Source: Andrena cerasifolii | Lineage: Eukaryota > Arthropoda > Insecta > Hymenoptera > Andrenidae | DNA length: 64,000 nucleotides | Direction: 5' to 3' | NCBI RefSeq assembly: GCF_050908995.1 | Contig: NC_135128.1 | Coordinates: 10,693,114 to 10,757,113 of the forward strand | Shown here: positions 12,001 to 24,363 of the stretch, one piece after another | How the letters are laid out: every line of letters starts with the position of its first letter | Numbering within the stretch: position 1 is the first letter of the stretch | The notes under the pieces: model-generated | Database searches by the model: none | Told to the model about the DNA's origin: nothing | The model's input: only the letters and a program-made list of their open reading frames with translations | Program-made: the position numbers and the translations under genes

Positions 12001-14747
12001 CTTTCTTTTAATCTGATACATTAGAGAGTAATATCGTAAACATCTGCCATCGACATAGAGTAATTACTATTGTTGTTACCATTATTATTACGAGAAGTTC
12101 TGTTCACTTAGCCGGACGTTGACTTTCTTTCCTTACTTTGTCGCCACCAAGTAAAAACTGCTCCCTTACGTTAGGTACAGCCGGAGAAACCGTTCATTCA
12201 TATCTTTAGCATTGTCTACGCTCCGAGATAAAGCCGACTAACACGTTGAAATGCATCTTCAAACCTGTTTCGAGACTCTCGCACACTAATGCCTGTTTAA
12301 AGCGTGCACACAGCATCGTACCGAGCATCGTATCTGTACAAATGCGAATGCGCTCCCACATGATTTAGTAGTAGAACATTTGACTCGTATGTATTTTAAA
12401 TAGTTCTGCAATGCCCCTGCATAAATCACACACAAGGCGAGCACGTAGTCCCGTGCCTGTGTAGATGCAAATCCCCCTTACCTTGGCAATTGCATTTGCG
12501 ACTCTCGCCGATACACTCCCAGGCATAGTACGTCCTTTTAGTGCAGCTAACCGGAGGCCATGCTTGAAGCTGAAACATAAGACGACGTTTCTCTTTTCCA
12601 GATGAAGAGGACATTCTGGAGTACCAGTTTCTGCATAAGTGAAGACATTCGTTAACGCAATACGTATACGTAACGGTGGTAATAGGAGTTGAACAGGAAG
12701 TTAAGGTATATTTCCACTTGACTGTTAATTAGGGTGGACGGAAGTAGCACACGCGAAACATATATTTATATATTTAAAATAGGCCAATTTTGATAAAACG
12801 TCATAGAAGGTAAAGAATCTAAACTCTCGTATAATTTGTAATGGCTATACATAATAGGATTAAGGCCATCGAGTTTTTCACGTGGTATTTAATATCACGC
12901 CAGGGAGCGTCTGTGCACGCAATCTGCATAAATTACGAATGTCAAAGAACGACGCCGGGGAAAGCGTGCTTCTTTAAATGCAGGGTGCATGCAGATTGGA
13001 GGAAAGCTCATCGTCAAGCTCGACACATGTATTTTTAATTTAACGCGCCGTAACGTACACTTCAGCGATACCCTTGGTTCTTTTCTTACCGTTAACGTTA
13101 TTCCGCGACGAAGCTCTATTACTCGTCGCGGTAATACTTCCCGCGCAATTTGTCGACCTTTCGAAAACGGACCTCTTAGATAAGTCGTGAGAGTTTCCTT
13201 CGTTTCAACGAGCAGAGAATCCCACGCGGAATTCAACTCTACTATCAATTACACCGTAATGAGAATACGGGTAAACGAACATCAAATCTACGAGGCGTAG
13301 AAAGCTACGTTTTCGCGCGTATTAATTAAGACAAGGAAAGGGTACGGCGAAAGTGTTGGTAGCATGGAAGGGTATTTACGAAAATTCCTGATTTATTAGT
13401 ACAACTTGCGACTGCAGATACGTCTCTTGTAAACCCTATGGAAATTAATTAGTATGAAGCATACTGTATGATTGTCGAACGTATTCTTTCAGTGTTGTGC
13501 TTCGAAAAAGAAAATTCACCTTCCTGTAATTACGAATAGATTCTATCTCGAGATCACTTTTATCATCCTCCTGTTGGTCCGGACTGCGAGTACCGAATTT
13601 TGCTTTATACTAAGTAATCGAAGAACGAGATACATGTACGATTTTATTTTTACTACTCATCCACTCGATTACTCGACACGAAAGGCAATACGTAAATAAA
13701 TTGTAAAGATAGGATTGTATAATTGGTGAAACCTTCTATCCCCCGGTTCTGTGTGCAAGTTCACGTGAAGAAGTGCGAGTTGTATGTTCACCCCCTCACA
13801 GGAACCGATCGCAACCTCGGCGAGTCAATAAGGATGGAATCAAAGTCCATCCGCGGGAGACTCGCTCGAGGCGTTCTGACTGAAGTATTTTAATGTCATT
13901 ATAGAGTACCATAGTACAAGACGACGAGATAGTCAATCGATATCGCGTTTACAACCGACAGTTCGTTTCTTGTATTTTTTACCCCTGCGAGAAACTTTTT
14001 CGTACTTTTTTACCGCACGGTGTCGTCGATACACCCTATACATCCGCGAGGTTCAACGAATCTGTTGTTCCATTTATAATAACGCGAGATTTGTAAAAAA
14101 AAAAGAAAGGAAAGGAAAGGAAGACGACGACGAAAAATGGAGGAGCAGAGAAGTGACGCATTTACTTGGCCCAACAATAAAACGAGACGTTCACGCGTGC
14201 GTTTCGTGTGCCAGGCTAAATGTCGACGCGGTTTTCTTTCGAATTTTCGACGAATGTAAAACGTGAACGTTTCTATCCATAGTATGTATGGCTACGTGGA
14301 TGTAACGAGTGTTCGCGAGGCTCAGATTATTCCGCGAGATCAGGTAAAATACGATGCGTAAGTTATAGAACGACGAAAAAGAATTCAATACATGTAGTAG
14401 TGTGTGGATATACAGGGAAATAGATTGTAAAGATTTTTATGACTGTCTGAAATTATTATTATTATTACTGTGTCTTGGGTACGTCTTACAATTTCAATGA
14501 ACGATTTAAACAGCGCAGCTGTTTCAACATCTACGGAGGCTCTTATGCTAACCGAAGTAATCACGATTATTATTTCATTCATTGCTACGCAAGATCTTTT
14601 GTTAGTACAAGTCGCCCCGCTAGTACATTCCCATGCACGTTGCTCCTTAAACGATAGTTTACAACACGACGAGCGTTATTCCCATTGTTCCCTTGGTTCA
14701 TAGACCTCCTCCGCGTTACCCTCTAATTAGCGAATAATGATATGTCA
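9067..14747. other. Dishevelled 3' UTR and intergenic AT-rich DNA
   Basis: No recognisable coding exon on either strand. Candidate dishevelled polyadenylation signals are AATAAA at 10404-10409 and 11244-11249. A TA-rich microsatellite lies at about 11497-11546. A GC-richer stretch at about 13740-13900 is unexplained. A 93-codon open frame at 10296-10577 has no recognisable similarity. Confidence 0.6.
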
Positions 14748-14753
14748 TTTATT
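14748..14753 (-). terminator. Candidate polyadenylation signal of the M13 protease gene
   Basis: AATAAA on the minus strand, about 273 bases beyond the protease stop codon. It was assigned by position only. Confidence 0.45.
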
Positions 14754-15025
14754 TCATTTGCGTCAAAGATCGTAGCAAGGCAGACGCTCTACGGCATTAA
14801 CTATCGTTAAAAGCATAAGGATTATAGTTTCAGGTTCAAACGAACGTTTGATAACACTCTTTAGCAACGTGGAGATTAACTCCAACGACCACGCTTCCAC
14901 TATCTTGACGTTGCTCGCCAAATTGACGGGAAGGCGATGTAGTACCAATATTTCTCTATCACGTTGTCCCATTTCAACGCGAGGACGCACTCGATTCACG
15001 ATCGACGTGGCGAGCACTCTGTTCG

Positions 15026-18000
15026 TCACCAAACCGAGCATTTGTTGACGGGATTCATGGATGCACCCACCGGGCAATTAAATACTTCCGCGAAGTCCTT
15101 GGAGTTCGATAAAGTGCCAATCACGCGAAACTTGCCAGGCGAGTGGACAGCGGTTTTCAGCTTGTTCCTGGTCGCTTCCGGCCTCATCGAGCCACACCAC
15201 ACTTGGGCGAAGTTCAGGAAGAACAATTGCTTTCCGGTCGCGTTGAATCCGGGCAGAGTCTCGTCAGCGTCTCCATTCAAGCGTAACCACCTCTCGTAGG
15301 CCTGTGGAAAAAGAAACAGATTGAATCTATGAGAGATTAAATAGTTTAACTAATCCTTTGAAATTGCAATGAATTATTCTGATCACTAGACAGTTCGTTG
15401 ATATTAAGATAAAGTGTTGATCGCACTACGTTTTCCTTAAGGGGAAGCCACTTTGAAAATAAAGGCTACTTTCAAGCCATTCTCTTATAATGAAATGTAA
15501 CTTGAAATGGAACTCTGAAAATACATATATTCAACTAATATTTTATGCTCCTATATTGAAACAATTTTGAGCAGTATGGCCACAACGTACGATGACGTTA
15601 GGCACTGCAAAAGGAATATGAAACGAGTGGTCGCGTAACTTTCCAATGTGCGCTCTGAAATGAAAAATTCGACGAAAACAAATTTCAAAGTGGCTCTCCC
15701 TCTTAAGTTTCAAGAGGAATAAGTGCTTCGCAATACATTCGTGAAATTAATTATAATTTCTGAACTTTTCAAGCAGAACTTTTTCACCGAACTGTTAGTG
15801 TAACTGTAACTACGCGCCAGGAGTTATCAAGGAAAACCGTAAGCTATTAAAATAAAAGCTTATCACTCCCACCAGCATATAGAATCGCAAATAGGTGGGT
15901 ACTTACGAAGGAACACTTACCCGAAAGGCCTGCTTGATGCCGCCATTATCCGCAATATTCTCGCCCTGTGTGTTGATCCCATCTATTTGCATCCCGACTT
16001 CGCTCACGGTGTAGCGGCTATATTGGTCTGAAAGATTAAATAGTTTTCTAGGTTGCGAGCGAAAGTTTCGGGGAGCAACTGATGTGCACGAAGCGCGTCC
16101 ATTACCGATAAGGCACTGGGCTCGCTGGTGAAAGCCATAAATAGCCTCGTCCTTCCACCATCTATGTAGATTACCATCCTTATCGAACAGCCTTCCCTTA
16201 TCGTCGAACCCGTGTGTGATCTCGTGGCCGATCACAACGCCGATCCCTCCGTAATTCAAGCTCCGTGGAAAGTATCTGTGATAAAACGGCGGCTGTAGTA
16301 TCCCGGCTGGAAACACTGAGGGTGGAAAGATGCAGTTTAACAATTAATCGATCCTCCCATTGGCAACTTAGCAAGAAAATGGTAACGCAGAATCGGCGCA
16401 GGGATCAATCGTTCCCTATACTTTCTGCTCGGGTAGCGAGAGGTAAACTGACTTATCCGATTCTTGCTGCGACTGTAGTAAGCATTCACGACTGCCGGCG
16501 CAGTGTTCCAAAGGGTTTTGTTCACAGGACTGCCAAGGCGATCCTGCTCCACCCTGGTCAGATGCTGCAGGATGTTCAGCGTGTTCTCGAAGTATTTGTC
16601 TGGGCGAATAACGACCTGGAATTTCACCAGAAATTAGGTATGTTTGTACAACGGCTGCGTTTATCGAGTTATCTAATCTACCCGGGGGAAGCGGGGCGCA
16701 GATAGCCAACTTTCTGTCTTACATCCTTGTACCGCTCGTTCAGTAGCTCGGCTTGTAAAATGAAGTCAGGGTAGCCGATTCTTAACAGCATAGCGTTCAC
16801 CTTCTCTGTAGCCAGTTCTTTCGTCTCGTCGTCGATCCAGGAGGTTTGATTCAGCAGTTCCCTGAAGGATCGTTGTATCTGGCGCGTCATGGCCAGAGTC
16901 TGCATAGAAGAGGATGATGATTTAGCAGGTTAAAGGAACGTAGGTTTAGAAGAAAGGTTCCTCACATCGTTCTTGCTCTTCTCGTCGAAGTATTTCTTCA
17001 CGAACATGGAGCCAACAGCCATGCCCATATTGGAGTTCACCTGGGCAACGCAATTCTTCCATCTGGACGGTGCTTGCTCCCTGCCGAACAGGATGTAGTA
17101 AAACTTCTGCTTAGCCTCCTGGAATCGATCGTCCAAGTTGTTCACTCTGTGCCTGACGAATCGCCATAGAAGATAATTCGCGATGGTTCTGCGAATAGAG
17201 AATCTGTTAAGAACTCTTCAAGAGAAACGTGCTATTATAAAAGTTTCATCCGAAATTCTACCGTGGGCTGGTCTTCGAGAGCAGATTCACCAGATCCTGG
17301 ATATACTGCAACGCATAGACAACGACTGGCTCAGAAATATTCGTCGGTCGTGCTAGGACGATCGTCAGATACCGATGCCAATTTATCTGCGGCACCAGAG
17401 ACCTCAGCTCTCCGATGCTCATTCTCTGATAGAGCTCCGAGACGTTCCTTCTCTCGTCAGGGGAGGACGTGATCTGCAAAGCGCGAAGTCGAAACAAGGT
17501 CAGAGAACTACCGAAAGTAAAATAGCGGGCTATCAGGCACGTACCTTAGCGAGCTTCGTCTCAAATTCGATCAGTTCGTTGGCGTCAATGGTGGCGTTTT
17601 TCAAGGACGCACCCAGCAGGGTCGCGATTTTTATTAAATAATTCTTGTAGGCCTTCAGGTATATCGTATTCGACGGCTGAAGGAAGTAGTCCCTCGTGGG
17701 AAGACCCAGCGATGTCTGATCAAACTGTAATTCGAAAAGGGAAGGAAACCGAGATCTCTATGCGAGTCTGAAGCGCCTTCAAGCTCTTACCTGTATAACG
17801 TATTGCTCGCTGTTCTTGATATCCGGTGCAACCCACTCGGAGATAAGAATATCGTTGTTGTATAGTCGTAACTGAGCGACCAAGAGGAGCCAGTCGAATT
17901 TCTCCGGGTCCCAGTCGGGCCTCAAGATCGGCCACCCCCCCAATTCGTCCAGGAGCTGTATAAGCGGCCGCTCCATGCGTTGCTCCAAGATCTCTAGCCA

Positions 18001-20489
18001 CATTTCACGCGTTAAAACGCTTCGAAAGCCCCATGGTTAAACTTACAATCGTTCGATTGCAAGGAGAGGTGTCCACTCGAATTTACCGTAATTCATGCAG
18101 CTCTGGAACAGATGCTTCGTCTTCACGGTCGCGTCGTCTTTGTTCAACTTCAACTGCCTGGGTATGGGGTCCTCTAGTAGCTCCTTCAGCACAGAGTCCA
18201 ACGATTCCCTGATCATCTCGAAGGTGTCGTAGGCCGCTTTATCTTTCGGTATGGGATTGTGCCTGGCCCAGTTACCGCAGGCGTACTGATAAAAGTCCTC
18301 ACACGGATCAGCGCCCCTGTCCATGTACTTGAGCATGATTTTTGCTGCGGCGAATATCTGTTTCTTAAAAAGCGTATGAGCAGAAATTACGCAGAGCGAC
18401 TACAGGGACAGCGCGCCAAGTATACCTTGAGCCTCCCTGATGGCCCAGGCGTGCCCTTCGCCCTTCCAGAACGCGTGGAACTCAGGGCTGGCCTCCTCGT
18501 CGCTTTGCTCGTCCGCGATCGGCAAGCTGCTGTCCGAGTCCTCGACGGAGATCGAGTGCCTGCCACCCTGCTCGCCTTCGTCGGACTCGTCCTGAGAACG
18601 CTCCTCCGTGTCGTCGTATTTCCCATTGGACAGCCTCGAGCGCAGCTCTTCTTCGCTCTTCCGAGTGTCGTAGGTGTGATCACCGTACCTGAGGAACAGA
18701 AGCTTCAAGGAGCGGGGAAGCTTCCATAGATTTCAATGATCCTGGTGCTACTAACTCTCGGTAATCGTTATTCTGAATTTCGGAGTTCTCCTTGACCTCT
18801 TCAGCGTCCACCTCGGGGTAGTAATCCTCCAGGTAGTTGTCCAAATCTTCGTCGGTGCTCCGGTCGTCTGTTCTCCCAGCGACGTAGTCGTTCGACTGCT
18901 GCACCTGCAGGAGACACTCGTTTGAGGACCTTGGTTCGCATGCTTCTTCTTTTTATTATTTGTAACTTTTTGCAGAAAAGAAGTGATTTAGCGAGGCTTG
19001 AGAGGTGTAATGGTTTCGAGGAAGGAATCGAATTGCGTGCTAAGAGATGCAAGAGGACATTTTTGTCTTCTCCGAAGCGCTCCTCTGCCCAAGTCACTGG
19101 AGATTGATACGTCAATTTCAATTGCCCTTGTACGACATGAGAGGATTGGCAGTGGGACGATCGATATTTATACAGTGCACCAGTAACACTAATTTGATGT
19201 TGATTAACGCTAATTAACGTTACTGCGCACGATACTCGTTACCCGAAGTGTCTTGTCTCCCACTGAAGTGTTTTCGCTAAATTGCTACATAGATGAGAAT
19301 TACGCTGGTTAGCGATGCGATAATTTTATTCGATAAATTTATGATAATCGGATCAACGACTCCTTCCATATAGGCTTTCTTTTCGTTGAAATTCTCGATA
19401 CTAGTATTTCAAAGCTCCGTTACCAACAACACTCGAGCTGCAGAAACAAGCTGCTTAACACCTTCCTAACGCTATAATCTTTAAAGCATTCTCACAGGAC
19501 GATCTTATAACACGTCCAACCTGAAACAAAGGGGTTGATTTTGATACAGGACCGAAATAAGAAGATCAGAACGTCGCTCACACGTCTTCGTCCTCGTTCG
19601 CGCTGCGACCACCTCTCGCGATTACTGCCACCCGACCTGAGAAGATCGGTTCGCACATAAAATCCTGGAGGATCCAGTGTTCAGCTCAGGCTTGAAGCCA
19701 CGAAGCGAGGAAGACGCAGGACTATCCTGAAAACGGTGGTGGTTCTCTTCGAGACGAGGACCACTCGCGCGCCCTTGGTGCTCATTCGAAGCTAAACGAT
19801 CGTGAAGACTCGAGAAGGAACTTTGGTTTGGTGCGAAGAGGAAGGAAGAAAGGTAAAGGATAAGAAGCACGAAGAGAAGAGACGGCTAGCTACAGCGCGT
19901 TTCAGTGTGGATTCGCTTTGAGCTTTGCTTGTGGACAATGTACCCCGTCGAGTTCTCTCTTGCGTCGTTGGAGCTGCTGCGGCGGAGGGAGCGTTTCTAC
20001 CGGCACGTAGCTTGTTTTCATTCCAGATATAAGGATTCTGTCCTCCTCCTCTTCTTCGCCGGCCCGCTCAGTCTCGGTGCGGCTGGTCGCTGATAACAGA
20101 ATTCGTATCAATAACGCGCCACCCCTCCCCCGTTCCTTCGATCCACCAGCGCGCTCGATACCCCCGATATCTACAGTACAGTTTTCTTTTCGCTTTTTTT
20201 TATATCTGTGATCCGACGATCGTGCATTAATTGTCTATCACGATTCGCGGTTCACCGCGCTGGTCGTCTAGTCGCCGAATAAAACGGAGCGAGACTTACG
20301 CGGAAATGTGTCCTCGGCCCTCTCGTCCTGCCTTCGGGTCGCGTGGATCAGATAGGTGCGGTGATACGGTGACTTGCCGATGACCTGCGATCGCGACAGA
20401 GCGATGAAGATTATAGTGATCGGCAGTAAGACGGCCGGGATCAGAAGCATCAGCTTGACGCGAAACCGCCAAGTGTCGTTTCCTCCCAT
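15026..20489 (-). CDS. Neprilysin-like M13 zinc metalloprotease, type II membrane protein
   Basis: Membrane-anchored ectopeptidase of the neprilysin/endothelin-converting enzyme family, which cuts extracellular peptides. Exons 5'->3': 20489-20300 (short cytoplasmic tail and membrane segment VKLMLLIPAVLLPITIIFIA), 18904-18756, 18688-18426, 18357-18087, 17993-17791, 17724-17545, 17473-17262, 17188-16966, 16899-16723, 16615-16453, 16315-16106, 16027-15921, 15301-15026. The last ten exons join in frame into a 673-residue ectodomain. It has DPCEDFYQYACGNW, the substrate motif VNAYYS, the zinc site VIGHEITHGFDD, GENIADNGG and the C-terminal CSVW, all expected M13 catalytic features. Exons at 18904-18426 encode a very acidic linker. 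Two junctions (20300/18904 and 18426/18357) do not keep phase, and the usual first cysteine pair is not seen, so a small exon or a sequence error is likely there. The catalytic part is solid; the N-terminus is provisional. Confidence 0.88.
15441..15702. mobile_element. piggyBac-like MITE (TTAA-flanked) in the protease intron
   Basis: A 262-bp element between TTAA sites at 15437-15440 and 15703-15706. The inverted ends read GGGGAAGCCACTTTGAAA and, reversed, GAGGGAGAGCCACTTTGAAA. TTAA duplication is the hallmark of piggyBac-type insertion. It is non-coding and lies in the last intron of the M13 gene. Confidence 0.82.
18905..20299 (-). other. Intron of the M13 protease gene
   Basis: About 1.4 kb between the membrane-anchor exon and the acidic-linker exon. 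Phase mismatch between those exons suggests a small coding exon (3n+2 bases) may be hidden here. An open frame on the minus strand near 19622-19870 is not convincing. Confidence 0.5.
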
Positions 20490-20576
20490 GCACCACCTGC
20501 GTGGACCGAAATCCCACCGGGTCCCGTTTATTGCGTAACGACTAATTCATAGAGGAGCATCCTGGACTTGTTACGA

Positions 20577-20693
20577 ACTTGAGTCGACCTGTCTCCTTGT
20601 TGATGGCCAGCCTGCAGGAGGGGCACGGGCCGCCGCTGAAGAAGTCGTCGTCGTTGTACTGATTCAAACTACTTCCACCCCTCATCTTCTCTG
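20577..20693 (-). other. Candidate upstream coding exon of the M13 protease
   Basis: The minus strand shows an acceptor-like CAG, then an open frame starting ATGAGGGGTGGAAG and encoding a short acidic segment (NQYNDDDFF) followed by GPCPSCRLAINKETG. The composition looks coding and resembles an N-terminal cytoplasmic tail. I could not splice it in frame to the membrane-anchor exon at 20489: the 60-70-base gap has donors only in other phases. It may be an alternative first exon or a chance frame. Confidence 0.35.
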
Positions 20694-20699
20694 AAAGCA

Positions 20700-22587
20700 A
20701 GTCGGGCCCCGGGTCCTCTCAGTCTCCGTCAGCTTGCTCTACCTCATCGCGGTAGCCAGTCGCGAAGAAGATCGAGCGAGATCGAGCCTCGGACCTTCCT
20801 GGCCACCCGTCGCTGGTCGCTCGCGCGGCACGTAGTTCGCGGGATTTTACATCGCCCGTCACTGGACCAACTGGAGAACGATCACTCGCGGCGCTCCTAT
20901 GCCCGAGGGGAAGCCGATCGATCGGTGGAACCGAACCCGACAGGCCTCGACTGCGATCTCGGAGCACACCGCTACCCAAATGCTAGCACCGCGCCCGTCG
21001 AGAGGAACAGACTGATACTATTGTGCGCCAGCGATCTCGGCACGGCGAATGTTAATGTAACATTGCGCGCTACGGGCAAATTAGCCCCCGGCGACATTCG
21101 TACGGGAGTAATTTACATATGTAACGTCGGCGGCGAACGGCAATGGCGATGGTAACAACAATCGAGGCGGAGGCTCTGTACGTGCACGCACACCGCGAGA
21201 GGCATTTTACGCGCTCCTTACGTCCAGTTACTCGTCAATCGACCCTAATAACTTGCAGTTATCGTTCAATAACGCGTCGCGCTGTTTTACATTCTACACG
21301 TGACCCTCCGACGTTATTAAGTCTTTTCTCATCGCCAGCACCGATTGCCGTCCAAGACGTAGGAACTTCAAAAGGCCAACGAGCAATCGTCTCCCGCGCT
21401 ACTTCCGATTTTTCGCCCGTCACGTACCCTCAATTGCCCGTTCACCGATGTAACGCGTGCGCTCGAGGTCCCTTTCCGCGATTACGTCCGGTCCCATCGT
21501 TTAGGAGATCCCCGGCAGAATCGCGGAAACCAACGGGAAAGCTTACGCTAATGCGGTTAATTACATTAATATAATTTTATAGAAGTATGAGAATTCTTTG
21601 CTTTCCACATGCTCTTCACGTGTGGTCCGCGAAAGAGTTATATGTATTATAATGTTCAAGTATAAAAGCTGCGGATCCACGATGAGATTCTGAAAGAGAA
21701 TTTTCTATCATGAGAAAAATCTTAGAGACAATAAAATGGAGATATTGGAAATAAATGATTAGTAATAATGGAGATTAAGGTCTCATGCGAGAATTTAATC
21801 TCACGAGACAATCAATAGTTTCATGAAACTAATGACAAAATAATTAAAAAGTAATTAAATAATTGTCTCAGGAAATTAAAGCCTCGTGTGTGACACGATA
21901 TTTTTGTCTCGTCGTGGATTTGCACCTTTAGACAATAGCAGTTGCGTTGAATTTTGAATAGTTTCATCGTCGTTTTCAACTATTTTATTTTAATATTTGA
22001 AGACGCTGTTAGCAATCGTGAGTCAGCGACGCGATTAATATCTATAATTCAGAAGGACACGGTCACGGTCAGCGTTAATTATTAAGATCTACTTGAATCG
22101 CAGAGATCCTTTCCTTAATCAAATTCAAGGATTAACTCACTGGTCGCTTGAGGTCTCCTCCTGCTAATGTAATCTTCATGATTTGATGAAAGATTCCAGA
22201 ACACTATGTTACAGCCGTAAAGATCATCCTCAGCGGTCATCATTATCGTAACGCGAAGATTTCCATCCACGTGCGACGCTTAAAAGCGAAATCGCGGTGG
22301 CGAAGTTTGCAACCAGATCGCCAAAATGATTTTTATTCTTCGTTTTTCAGAAGAATTCTAACCGAGTATTTTGACGTGAAAACGAGAGCCCTTTAACTTC
22401 TAATTTCAAGTTACCGATGGTCTTCTTTTTTTGCACATTTCCGCAAGCGATTCATTAACGATTGCTCAAAGAATGCATTTCACGGAGAATTATCGTATTT
22501 TTTATGTCAGAATCTGATTTTAACTCGTACGTTTTATTGCTCTGAGATCCTTCTAAATTTAATTTGATCGGCAATCAATTCGATCGA
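20700..22587. other. Intergenic, M13 protease upstream to MTU1 3' end
   Basis: GC-rich to about 21.5 kb (likely protease upstream/regulatory), then AT-rich. It contains a diverged inverted-repeat element at 21662-21930. No coding exon is recognised beyond the candidate at 20577-20693. Confidence 0.5.
21662..21930. repeat. Diverged inverted-repeat element
   Basis: The left end ATAAAAGCTGCGGATCCACG matches, at about 20 of 26 positions, the reverse complement of the right end (CGTGGATTTGCACCTTTA side). Internal GTCTCATG.. and ..CACGAGAC hairpins add to the palindromic look. Probably an old MITE. Confidence 0.5.
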
Positions 22588-22593
22588 TTTATT
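22588..22593 (-). terminator. Candidate polyadenylation signal of MTU1
   Basis: AATAAA on the minus strand about 130 bases beyond the MTU1 stop codon. Confidence 0.5.
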
Positions 22594-22724
22594 TAACGTA
22601 ACGCAACTCTTTCTGTTATTAAGGAAAATAATATTTTAAGGTACATCTCTGTCAATAAAACAATACTCTATTTCCTATCAAGAAAAATTTTAACAAAATA
22701 TGTACTGTAAAGTATCTCCAAATA

Positions 22725-24363
22725 TCATGCATTTGCATGTACAACATGCTCCTCTTTTTTATTATATTTTTGCCCATCCTCCAGTTTTACTTCTTGATTA
22801 AGAGAGTAGTATGACGGGCCAATGAATGAAATTGGGGCACCACCTAGACATTCTTCCCCATTATACAGAACAGCGAACTGAAGCAACGATATTAAGTATT
22901 ATTTACAATCCAATACCGTGTCGTAGTAATCCGAAGAAATTAATAAATGCAGAAACTGTACCTGGCCCTCTGTGATTGCCCTTAAAGGCTGACTAAGTTG
23001 AATTATTAAGTGATTGTTCAAAGTTTGGTGAACCGTGCAAGGTATTAACACATTTCGATGTTGGAAACGAAAGTCACAATTTAATATTCTAGAATAACTA
23101 CGAAGCTCACGTGGTTCCTCGGATATCCAATGAGGAGTACCTGTTGTCACTAAGTCCGAATATAATGCTGGATGATTTGTTCCTTGTACCTGTTAATATT
23201 AACGACTAATAATAATCCGTTTCTGTAACGAATTTATGCGCTCACTTATTCCTACATACCACGAGTATATTATTCGTCTCACTGTCCTTCCTATACACAA
23301 AGAATGCTTGCGTAAGATCAGAAATTTTGACTCTTTGACCGATAGTCCAGTGATGAAAACCCTTGTGCTTCCCAACAACCCGACAATTCTCCAAATCTAC
23401 AAAGTCTCCGGGTTTGTCAGCTATGTACTGTAAATGTGTACAAGTGACGCCACACGTGCTCTGGATAAGAATGTACGCTTTAAGTTATTATATCGTACCT
23501 CCGATATGAAATCTTGGAAATTCCTTTTCCCCACAAAACATATACCCATGCTTTCCTTCTTATGGGCAACTAAACCTAGCCCAGCGTCTTCTGCGATTTT
23601 TTTAACGTTAACTTTCAAATGGTTTCCAAGAGGAAACATGGAATATCGCAATGACCTCTGAGGTATCTGGCACAAGAAGAATGTTTGATCTTTCCTCTTG
23701 TCTTCTGCTTGCAATAACCGAGCATCTGCGAGATATTTAAACCAGCGTCATGAATTATTGCATTTATTATTTCTTATTTATTTACTTATACTTACCTGTA
23801 TCTTCTTTAAAATGTTCAAGGTAAGGACCGAAAGTAGTCCTGACATAGTGTCCCGTTGCGATAGCGTCGGCTTGGAGCTCGTTGCGTGCGAAATCAAAGA
23901 ACTTATCGAATTTGATAGTCTTGTTACACAGAATATCGGGATTCGGCGTTTGTCCATTCTCGTACTGCTCTAGCAGGTTGCTACAAGAAAACAGTAAGGT
24001 AACACTGTAATCTTAAAGAGAAACATATGGAAATACGTACCTGAACACGCTGTTCCAATATTCTTTTACAAAGTTGACTTGGAGAAGAGGAATTTTTAGT
24101 TTATCGCACACCCATTGCGCGTGCTCGAAATCTTCTTGAACTGCACATCTTCCACTTTCATCGGCAATGTCCCAATTTTTCATGAACACTCCGGTGACAT
24201 TGAATCCTTTGAGAATTCCATATTTAATATTCAGGGAATATTATTAACTAGCATTTGATATTAAATCTGTCATTACTTCCGAAGTACCTTTACTTTTAAG
24301 CAGCAGTGCTGCAACTGCGCTATCAACCCCGCCAGACATGCCTATAACCACCTTTTTAAACAT
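22725..24363 (-). CDS. MTU1: Mitochondrial tRNA-specific 2-thiouridylase
   Basis: Enzyme of the MnmA/TRMU family that thiolates uridine 34 of mitochondrial tRNAs for Lys, Glu and Gln. Exons 5'->3': 24363-24288, 24206-24041, 23980-23796, 23725-23499, 23427-23260, 23189-22962, 22877-22725. All junctions are in phase with GT..AG, giving 400 aa, close to bacterial MnmA length. The start is the first ATG before the ATP-binding PP-loop SGGVDS (residues 10-15). The nucleophile is in NPDILCNK (Cys99) and the second catalytic cysteine in MGICFVGKRNF (Cys205). ATGHYVR, HHWTIGQR and the C-terminal GQFAVLYNGEECLGGAPI are further family motifs. No long presequence is visible, which is common in animal members. 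The gene appears complete and intact. It is head-to-head with Sin3A, 5.6 kb away. Confidence 0.95.

Noticed and set aside
18387..18683. Second open frame over the acidic-linker exon of the M13 gene
   Set aside because: Arg/Ser/Thr-rich translation typical of a shadow frame in GC-rich coding DNA. It would fix the phase with the next exon but loses the acidic linker and its clean splice to the previous exon.
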